Below are positions 56,041-64,000 of a stretch of 64,000 nucleotides of DNA, piece by piece; positions within the stretch are counted from its first letter, which is position 1; each line of letters starts with the position of its first letter. The stretch lies in the NCBI GenBank assembly GCA_031308135.1, contig JAHLJT010008756.1, positions 78,215,081 to 78,279,080 on the forward strand, given 5' to 3'. Made by a program: the position numbers and the translations under genes. The DNA is from Acheta domesticus (Eukaryota; Arthropoda; Insecta; Orthoptera; Gryllidae). The notes beneath the pieces are model-generated. The model was not told where the DNA came from. It ran no database searches and was given only the letters and a program-made list of their open reading frames with translations.

Positions 56041-57469
56041 ACAGTATCGTGTAAGATAAATGTAAAGTAATCGAAGAGTAGGTTTATCCATAGTTTTCAT
56101 GTTGTCAAACAAAAATTATCGTTTTGATACTATCAAAAAAACGGCGGAAGGTGCGCTGTGACTAATTTTCAACTTTTAATTTAGGACCCGTTTGCGTATA
56201 GATTTTTTCATCGGAAGAGTAGGACGCGTAATTTGAATATAGTTGGCCAAGCCGGTCGTGATCATTATTTCGGACGAGACGTTTTTGCCAATGTACATGC
56301 CTTGATTTTAATTTAATTAAAAATGCATTAATTAATTTCCCTTCAAGAAATCAGTTGATAACTTTTGCTCTTACTACATCGGCGTAACCTAATTTTGTCC
56401 GTGTTGACGAAACACCCCAATAATAGTTATTAAAGTCATTATGCAAAAATAGAAAAAAACTTTGAGTGTTATTCGAATCAGTTTGCGCAAAAACGCCTCA
56501 TGCCCATTTTTTATAGATTTGTTTTTAAAAGATGACTGTCTGTGAAAATATTAAATTGATGTCGATCGTTAAGATTGACATTTGTTTTCTCTGGTTGCGT
56601 TATGTCACTGTAACAGTACTAAATGACATAAAACCATTTTTTACTGGTTAACTTTCATTTATCTTTCACATGATAATGCACTTTTTATAGAGTTTTAGAA
56701 ATCCGCATGATCGCTAGGAGAAATGTCGAATATTGTCGTTTGCTTCTCTATTTATCGAACACAAACATGTTAGATGTCGTGCTGCAAGGTTAAGGTGCTC
56801 TCACCATACTGACACTGTTTATGTTAGGTTAAAAACGACGCGTGCCATTAAAAATATTGCTTTAAGTACGAAAATTTTATTTCGTGAAAAACGTGTATAG
56901 AATTTCTAACAGTAATTAAGGTAATAGGAATGTGTAAAGGTAGACCAGCTTAGTTATTTTTAAATTCACTTGACATTCTCCTTGTGTTTCATAAGGTTAT
57001 AATTGGATTCGCTACACTTACTACACCGTACTTATATACACAATTATATACGACATTAAGTAGTAATTATAGAAAAGTATTTTAAAATATCAATTTTAAT
57101 CAATTACTTCATTTAAAAACTATAAAAAATAACTAAGATATTTACAGAGTATATTCCTTATGTATTTGAATTCTAAGTTATTAAGAGGCAGATAGCATAT
57201 TTCTCGGAATAATGGACTTCAAAAATATTTAATAATAAAGAATAACATTTTATTGATGTAATTAAAATAAAGCCTTGAATGTCAGCATGATCAATCTCTC
57301 AACTATCATCCGTTGAGAGGTTATTTTATTCCCATCTCTTCCACTTATTACAACATATTACCTCAGGAATCAACCATTTCATGTATATTTTTTCTATCTT
57401 TCTCTCATCTTTTCAATTTTTATTTTCACAATATATATATGCCCTCCTTTTATCTCCCTTCTCTTACAC
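56041..57469. other. AT-rich spacer
   Basis: Some segments (56110-56500) have the texture of a dispersed repeat, but no second copy is visible in the window. No gene. Confidence 0.45.
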
Positions 57470-57770
57470 TCGCTCGCAACACGCAAGGTGACGCGGTCGT
57501 AGCGGGAGGCAAGCGCAGGTGCGGCGAACGGCCGGGCATTAAGCTGCTATCAAGTTGTCGAACTCTATCTCTGTGATGCCCCTCGCGCAATTAGTGCAAA
57601 GCTGCCGGTAATCAACGCGCTAAATAATACAGTCCGGTCCAAGATCACTTCCGCTGCAACACGGGGCGGGGCGAACACCGCATCACGCCTCTGGTCCCGG
57701 GCCTCTGGGGCCGTCAATACGATAATCCACGCCCGGCCCCCACTCGCGTCCATCTGCTCCATATACGCAC
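57470..57770. other. CpG-dense, apparently single-copy block
   Basis: A sharp-edged GC-rich block with complex sequence (CGCGCAATTAGTGCAAAGC, GGTAATCAACGCGC, GGTCCCGGGCCTC) and no tandem repeat. It is similar in texture to 24230-24640. No exon is recognisable. Possibly regulatory. Confidence 0.35.
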
Positions 57771-60700
57771 TCAGTCCTTCACCGGCGGCTTTGCAGTTTA
57801 ATCCTATTTCGCGCTATATAGCATACGTCGAAAGAGGCAGATAAAGTTCTGCATCCTGTACGCCTGTGTACAGTTAGTTATAGAGTTTGTTCTCGCAGCA
57901 ATTATTGTGGACAAACTGTGAAACAGGTTTGGAGAATTTAAGTGAACGGAAAACTCGTTAGGAAATTTAAACAGCATTTAGCGAGTGCCACCTTGTGGGC
58001 AGAGTTGGGTTCATATGGTGACTGAAATGAGTTCACACTTCCGCTCAAAGAGGAGTGTATTTTAGAGGTCGTTTGTATTGACTTTCGGGCCTTTAGTGTA
58101 ATCCACAAGGAGTATTTGCGTTTTATCCATTCCTTCGAATCCCGGAAGAGAAATTATGATAATCGAATCTCTTAGCTTTCAAGGATTTTGAAGTATCTTG
58201 AATGTTGGAAACAACGAATCGATTTCTTTTCGACGTGGATAAAGCAATTTTTAATTATGAATGCTCGAGAACACACAATGGTGATAAAAATATGACATCA
58301 TCAGACCAAAGATTAACTATACAAGCAAAACTGACTACAATAAAATTGATTTATAATAAGGAAGTGTTTAGGTTTTCCTAGTCGCAAGCCGACTAAAAGA
58401 GCTGAAGGACAATGCAGGTTTAAAATGACAGAAACATATAGACTAACGTAAATTAATACAGTACAATGAAACAAGAAAGACCAAAAACAAGTAAGGGATC
58501 AAGAGAAAATAAAGAAGAATTTATTAAAGACAAATTAAAATTACATAAAACAATAAAAAACTACAAACATATCATGGAACACTATATTATATTGTTTGTT
58601 AGTTGGAAAATTACGAGGTGAATATAAAATGCCTAAAAAAATGAAACGTAGGAAATCAAAGGAGGAGGGATACTATAACTATAGACTAGAAAAAGGGTTT
58701 GAGAAATCATGTAATTTTTGATAGTTAATAGTCAAAACTCAGAAATAAAATTTAAAAAACAAGAGAGGCTCAAAAACGAAGTGAGGAAAAGGGAAAGACA
58801 AAGGTAAAGCAAAGAAGGAGAGAGAAAAAGAAATAAGAAGTAAAAGAGGATAATGTGAAAGAGGAGACGAGAGAAAGAGATCAGAAAGAACAGACTAAGA
58901 AAACAGGAAAGGAAACATCTATATTTCTTTTGCTTACAAATTTTCTACGAACAGAAAAGAGCCCGACATTTCGAATGAGTCTACTAACTATTAATTTTAG
59001 TTAGATGGAGCGGGACACCTTGAGAAACGATGGTAGAGCAAAACAAAGAGAGTCAACACAACTGAGGGAGAGAGAAATGCTATGCTCTTCTCTCCTATTC
59101 TCATGAGTAAGAATATAAATGAAACGGAACCAGATACGGACTAATTGAATTGGTATACCAAACAAAGCAGTACAAGTAGTACTCGGAATAAGTAGGGTTG
59201 AAATCCAACAGTTAAAAGTAATAAACTAAAATAGAAGGGAGAAAAATGCGTGAAGGCAGAGCAAAAAATATTTTCTTAAGAAGAAAAGATGGTGTTGGCT
59301 CTCAAAATACACCTACTAAAACATGCGTTTACCCGTACTACGAATCTACGTTGTAGATCCACTGACGGTAGGAGACACTTTTATCTCCGAAATATTGTTG
59401 GTACATTCATGTTTTTATACATTATTAAAACACTCGTTTGTGGTTAATATTACTTCGTTTAACCAACCATGAAGGATTAGCTCAAGATCCCATCTGTCAT
59501 CTTGAAATTCATAAAGCAAGAAAATGATTTCTGTCTCAGACTGGATTCCGAAATCAAAGCAAAGACGACATAGAAGCAGATAAGAGAGACAGAGGAAGAG
59601 GGAGAGAAAATTATTCTCTTCCCCTTATTACTCTCCCTTTTAACCCCTCAGAGTTCCCGAGTCCTCCAAGCAATTGGGCCGAGAGCGCGCCATCCAACAC
59701 GAGTTACATCCCTTGAGAATGACAGAGATACGCATGCCTGCAGCTGTATGTGGTTATGATTAATTTGGAACGTGTATGGGAGGGTAAATGTTTGTACAGG
59801 GCGACATTATTAACTCATACAAAATGCAGTGAGCGCTTTGAAATGCGAGTGTTAATTTATTCCTACGACTGCGTTATGGAGATTCTTGACAATCGAAATC
59901 ATAAGCCAGCCTCTGTGCAAACTGTATATCATATATTATTTTGAATTTACACAAGCATAACAGTTTTTTGACAGCATGAGACTTAGATAAAGTCTTTTGA
60001 AATACAACATAATTATTACAGTCCTTCAAATGTGTCATATTTCTGTTATAAATCGTTTATGAAAAAATTTCGTTTTGATATCATAAAATGTATCAATGAA
60101 TGTTTGATTCTGCTCAAAAAGTTTTAGTATTAGTGGCTGTTGTTATTAACATTACAACAGGAGATACATAGGCGTGTTTGAAATTAAGTGTTTTGTAATA
60201 TATTGTTCTAAGTGGTCTTCCTATAAAATTGAAAGATATTAATTTAGGGTTTTCATATTTACAAGGACACAAAGTAAATATCAAATTGATATTTTTATTT
60301 TTAATAAAAAAATATATAAAATATAGCGGGCCAGGAAAGTCCGCAGTCGCACCTTGGTGGTGAGAGTTCTTGCAACATAAATGATGATGGTAGGACGAGC
60401 TGAAGCTTGTAAATTGAGTGCTTACCACAATCATAGATGATGAAAGTGTTATCCCCTTCACTTCTTTCCCAGTGGTGTGGTTGCTACCAACACAAATGTA
60501 ATTTTTAATAGAAGGCTTTGGTTCGACTCTATGCGGAGATAATTTACTGGGGTACTGTATTATGTTCAATGCAGAAGCTAAATATGAAGACAATTTCTAA
60601 TAATTTTCTTAAGTGTTCACGCAAAATTTATTCATAATTTATTCTACAGTTTTGCAAAGTAAAAAAAAATAATTCGTTATACATTTACGTAATCAATAAC

Positions 60701-60944
60701 TTCAGTCACGTATATGATCGACTAGTTTTCAGTGTAGTAAACTAGCTCATTATCCGCTATAACCCGAAGTGTTATTCATAACAATTATATATTAAGGATC
60801 CTCGGCGCACCTGCCCTTCCTGATCGAAGCCTTTTCTTTGTCCGTCCAACTAATGCACTGGCACCGCCCTATTCACTCATCCTGGAAGCTCAATAGGCCT
60901 ATACCTTTCCCCTGCCCCCTTCTTTATTTTCGCCCCATTGTTAG
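57771..60944. other. Spacer, with a purine-rich tract
   Basis: A/G-rich on the plus strand from about 58490 to 59100. A 159-codon minus-strand frame (60114-60593) has no recognisable domain. No repeat family identified. Confidence 0.45.
60114..60593 (-). other. Unassigned 159-codon ORF
   Basis: Ser/Ile/Lys-rich predicted protein with a His/Cys patch (SSYHHHLCCKNSHH) in the middle and a hydrophobic LYFIYFFI stretch. No family is recognised and no splice or promoter context is visible. It is longer than expected for a chance frame in AT-rich DNA, but not decisively so. Confidence 0.13.
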
Positions 60945-61416
60945 TACCGGGAGAGGGTGCTAAGGGCATCAACTGATGCCACTGCAGTGTCTCTGACCAG
61001 GAGGTTCTAGGCTTGAGTCCCGACGGTAGCAGGATTTTCGGTACAAGCTAGATAACTAGATCGAATTCAGTCGCTGTCTGGATTAAAATTCTAGCGGCTT
61101 GCTTCTCTGATGATTGTTTCCCGTGGTGGAGCAGTACCCTCACAAACAGGCAACGGATCGCGCGTGATCTTTCTTTCCTCTTCTTTGTTCTATCCTCATC
61201 ACACACTTACACTTACATGCATTGCGCTACTACACACCCCGGGAGACCAGTTGAGATCTTAGAACTTGTCTCTGATAGTCGAAGACGACTTAAGGTCGGC
61301 GCCGGATCTCACCATCTAGCGGGGAATATCACCATCACCTCACGAGGAAAAACATGCACTACACTTATGAGACTAATCTGAGCAGTTGCCGCGACCAACT
61401 CATTAATGAATCAAAA
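60945..61416 (+). mobile_element. SINE family A copy 11, plus orientation
   Basis: It starts TACCGGGAGAGGGTGCTAAG with the tRNA-like head: the A-box region resembles GTGCTAAGGGCATCAACTG, and the B-box GGCTTGAGTCC is at 61010-61020. The body follows in the family order, with about 70 bp missing relative to copy 8. It ends at CATTAATGAATCAA. With copy 9 it defines head-to-tail polarity. Confidence 0.88.
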
Positions 61417-61599
61417 ATCGTCTTAGTTCATCTCTCTGCTTCCGTTCCATCCGCTCTCTCCTTGCTCCGTCTAGCGTCACCGCGCAGGAGGAACGACGTC
61501 CAGATACCCTGCGGTTTGCACGGAAGCAAATGTTTTCTTTCTCGCCTTACTGCGTTCTTACATTGTAAAATAAAGATATGACAAAAATCGAAAATTTTT
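61417..61599. other. Short spacer
   Basis: No gene or repeat family recognised between the SINE tail and the 92-bp tandem array. Ordinary spacer. Confidence 0.5.
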
Positions 61600-61856
61600 C
61601 AACAGATAAAAGGAATGGTATCAAAAAAGTGGATTTATATAGTTTCTATATGTTACAAAATACTTCCTGTAGCAAAAATACAAAATGTTTTCAACAGAAA
61701 TAAAGAATGGTGTGAAAAAAGTGGATACATCTTGTTTCTATATGTAGCAAAATACTTCCTGTAGCAAAAATACAAAATATTTTCAACAGAAAAAAATAAT
61801 GGTGTCAAAAAAGTGGATACATCTTGTTTCTATATGTGGCAAAATACTTCCTCTAC
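61600..61856. repeat. Tandem repeat, 92-bp unit, 2.8 copies
   Basis: Units start at 61600, 61692 and 61784 (CAACAGA...), an exact 92-bp spacing. Each contains AAAGTGGAT, TGTTTCTATATGT and AAAATACTTCCT. The last unit runs directly into a family B segment, so the array may be an amplified piece of that family. Confidence 0.92.
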
Positions 61857-61935
61857 GAAGGTGTGTGATTCTGTGAGTCCTTGACACCGAAACATTGAGT
61901 GACGGCAAAACATCTGCCTTATCTCTAATTTTTTT
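61857..61935 (+). repeat. Dispersed repeat family B, copy 4 (short)
   Basis: GTGAGTCCTTGACACCGAAA, CATTGAGTGACG and CATCTGCCT align with GGGTCCTTGATACCGAAA, AATTGAATGACG and CGTCTGTCT of copy 1 (14752-14796), about 80% alike by eye. Confidence 0.6.
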
Positions 61936-62880
61936 CCTCGATGAAATCTGTTTCAAAAATCATTAAATCAATAAATAACAAGAAGATTAGATGGCCGAAT
62001 GATGATTGCGGAAACGTCAGCTCTATCGACTGAGACGCGGCTCATCCCGGACAGCCAAGAATCAAATTACTCTAGCCGCAAAAGCCTACACATCCATCTC
62101 AAAAAACATTAAATCAGGTTATGAACAAGTGTTTCAGAAAGCGAGTTATATTCCCTTAACTTCTGGTTGAAATTAATGTAATTTATAAAAATGTCTCAAA
62201 AAACGGTTCTATATTTTCCTTTCCTTTCTTTGAAAGAAGCACAGGACGCTTAAAAATGGCGTAGTTATCACATTCGCTGAATTCTCTGCACGTTTAAAAA
62301 TCGCAAAAGTTATAAATAAAGCGCGAAAGTATGTGCTGGTGTTTCACCGCTAGTTTAAGAAAAGGAATGTTTTGTGGAAACATTTTGAATACCAATCCGG
62401 CAAACGCAGACATTTTTGAAAATAAGGAGATCAATACATATTGTACTGCTAGTAGTAGTCAGTTATTCATAAAATATTACGCCACTATTTGAAATATGGG
62501 GAGCAAATGTTTCTGAAGCCACATAGCGACAGTGAGGCAATCAGAGTAAAATCTCACATTCAGACTCTTTTTAATACAGAACTACCGAACCAATTTCAAA
62601 TATCTTCATTAGAAATTAGCCATTAGAAAGTCCATAATGTTTTATGAGCATCCCACTATAGAAAATTATTATTTACCTTCCACATGTATTTTCAAAGTAC
62701 AAAATTACTGATATAGTGTTTGAGTTCATAACATCGTATGCCGATGATTTATTTATATTTAAAGAATATCAGGAGAATTGCTGTTTCATAACATAACACA
62801 TAAATAAATGCTTACTGGCGGGCGGTCTGTTCATTTAAAAAAATGCTATTAGCTATGTGATAAGCATTGTGAGTATGAGT
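61936..62880. other. AT-rich spacer
   Basis: Nothing recognised. Confidence 0.5.
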
Positions 62881-62888
62881 ATTTAGAC
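62881..62888. repeat. Target-site duplication, left (hAT element)
   Basis: ATTTAGAC, matched by ATTTGGAC at 63299-63306 (7 of 8 identical). Eight bases is the duplication length characteristic of hAT transposons. Confidence 0.8.
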
Positions 62889-63298
62889 CAGGGTTGTCCA
62901 ACTGCCGTATGCGGCCCGCGATACCATTTACTATGGCCCGCGAAAAGTTATTAGTCGAAAGTGAAGTCCCTTGCTTCCATGTCGGTCAAGAGCATTGTGC
63001 GCCTAGTGCACGCGCCCAGCCGGGGTCAACAGCCCCTTTAATGTAAAAATGAGTTAAAACTACATTTAAGGATTTTTTCTAGTAAATTCAAAATCTTCCC
63101 AGGGTGTTCCACTGATTTACGCATAGTGTGGTCCGATATCAAGCATTTTTCCATCCCCTCCCCCGTTTTAGAGCCGCTGGGCAAACTGTCGATGCGGGGA
63201 AGTCAGATGTGGATGGCCGAAGTAATGAAAATATGGCCCGCAACCATATTCAAGGTTTCAGTTGTGGCCCTTAAGGCCTTGCAAGTTGGACACCCTTG
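62889..63298. mobile_element. Non-autonomous hAT transposon, 410 bp
   Basis: The left terminus is CAGGGTTGTCCAACTGCC and the right terminus, reverse-complemented, is CAAGGGTGTCCAACTTGC, giving imperfect inverted repeats of about 15 bp. GCGGCCCGC lies just inside the left end, TGGCCCGC is repeated inside, and GTGGCCCTTAAGG lies near the right end. Termini with CAGGG-TGTCCAAC and GGCCCGC are known from a widespread hAT group. An 8-bp duplication flanks it. There is no transposase, so mobilisation would have needed an enzyme supplied elsewhere. One mismatch in the duplication and in the termini implies moderate age. Confidence 0.85.
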
Positions 63299-63306
63299 AT
63301 TTGGAC
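63299..63306. repeat. Target-site duplication, right (hAT element)
   Basis: ATTTGGAC, partner of the left duplication ATTTAGAC at 62881-62888. Confidence 0.8.
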
Positions 63307-64000
63307 GGAATGCGCTATACGAGAATAGCCAAATAGCACACTTAAATATTTGCATTTTGCCTTCAAAAGTGAAGGTTTTTAATATGTTTTGAATTTTTCC
63401 CGCGTTACTGAGAATCTAACAAAACCCTGGACATCTTTCACAGGCCGTATAGTGCATAGTTTTCCTTCTATTTCTACGCGCAATGGAAATTAGTAATACA
63501 ACTGTTTTAAGATACTGAAAAAGTTACTAGTTAATGAGCAAATATCTCGTGCAGCATTTACAAATTTAATTATTAGTGCATAAGGGGCTTTATACGTCTC
63601 CAAATATCAAAACCCGAACCGACTACGATGAGTAATTTCCCGAAAATAATCTGCTTCAAATAAACGTAACGGAAGCAAATTGCTCACGAATTTTTAGTAT
63701 CCAATTACTTAATTCCCTTACTTGTGCACGCGATTCTCTCTCAGAATGCATTAGATCAATATCGCATATCTCCCTTGTGGCAAATGGTTCGAATGTGGTT
63801 GGAAGAAGAAAATACGGTTTGTAAATTCTTTTTGGACTGCTGGTTATCGTCTTCAGTTGACCAAAATCCGTAAACATAAACACAAAAGGAGAAATGTAAT
63901 GCATGAATGAGTCGATGTCTGGAAAGATACTATCCATTCAATAATTCATCGCCCGCGGTGCTTTCTTCCGTTTGATATCATTTTACTTTCTGATGAGACG
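63307..64000. other. Non-coding spacer to window end
   Basis: A 93-codon minus-strand frame (63656-63937) has no recognisable domain. Sequence texture at 63650-63960 is less AT-rich and non-repetitive. No gene can be supported. Confidence 0.45.

Noticed and set aside
1..64000. CRISPR arrays, operons, ribosome-binding sites, plasmid or phage features
   Set aside because: None seen. All tandem repeats lack unique spacers of constant length, and the window has eukaryotic repeat content throughout.

Overview
This window is eukaryotic, almost entirely non-coding, and most likely from an insect with a large, repeat-rich genome. The background is AT-rich and full of stop codons. I found no complete protein-coding gene, no genuine tRNA or rRNA, no operon structure and no CRISPR array. 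What can be supported is mobile-element debris: a Dong/R4-like non-LTR retrotransposon tail sitting in a TAA microsatellite, tRNA-derived SINEs, a small hAT element, and hairpin MITE-like units. There are also many minisatellites. A polyneopteran insect (cockroach, termite, stick insect, orthopteran) would fit this mixture, but that is inference only.

Region by region. Positions 1-9.6 kb hold AT-rich spacer, a 123-bp hairpin element (4381-4503) and two GGC-type minisatellites (5.6 and 7.1 kb). Positions 9.6-16.8 kb hold a second tRNA-derived SINE, two copies of SINE family A, an unusually long unassigned ORF (10418-11131), an inverted-repeat element (14249-14552), the first copy of dispersed family B and an 11-bp GC array. 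Positions 19-22.4 kb are a minisatellite cluster: a CCCACG-type array joined to a 9-bp G-rich array, then a 16-bp array joined to a 45-bp array with a two-unit higher-order pattern. The Dong/R4-like LINE tail lies at 23.0-23.5 kb. From 24 to 31 kb several CpG-dense blocks stand out of the AT-rich background. From 32 to 43.9 kb SINE family A is dense (six copies, three of them consecutive). At 45.4-45.5 kb the minus strand carries a near-ideal recursive-splice (ratchet-point) signature. From 51 to 64 kb there is a possible solo LTR, a family B copy interrupted by a SINE, a further SINE, a 92-bp tandem repeat, and a 410-bp hAT element with an 8-bp target duplication.

The most informative signal is the minus-strand site at 45459/45460. 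A branch-point-like sequence and long pyrimidine tract end in CAG, followed directly by GTAAGT, and a second strong donor lies 53 nt downstream. If real, the window (or much of it) lies inside a long intron of a gene read on the minus strand whose exons are mostly outside. That would explain 64 kb without genes.

Anything called a long proline-, arginine-, alanine- or glycine-rich protein here is a translation of GC minisatellites in several frames, not a gene.
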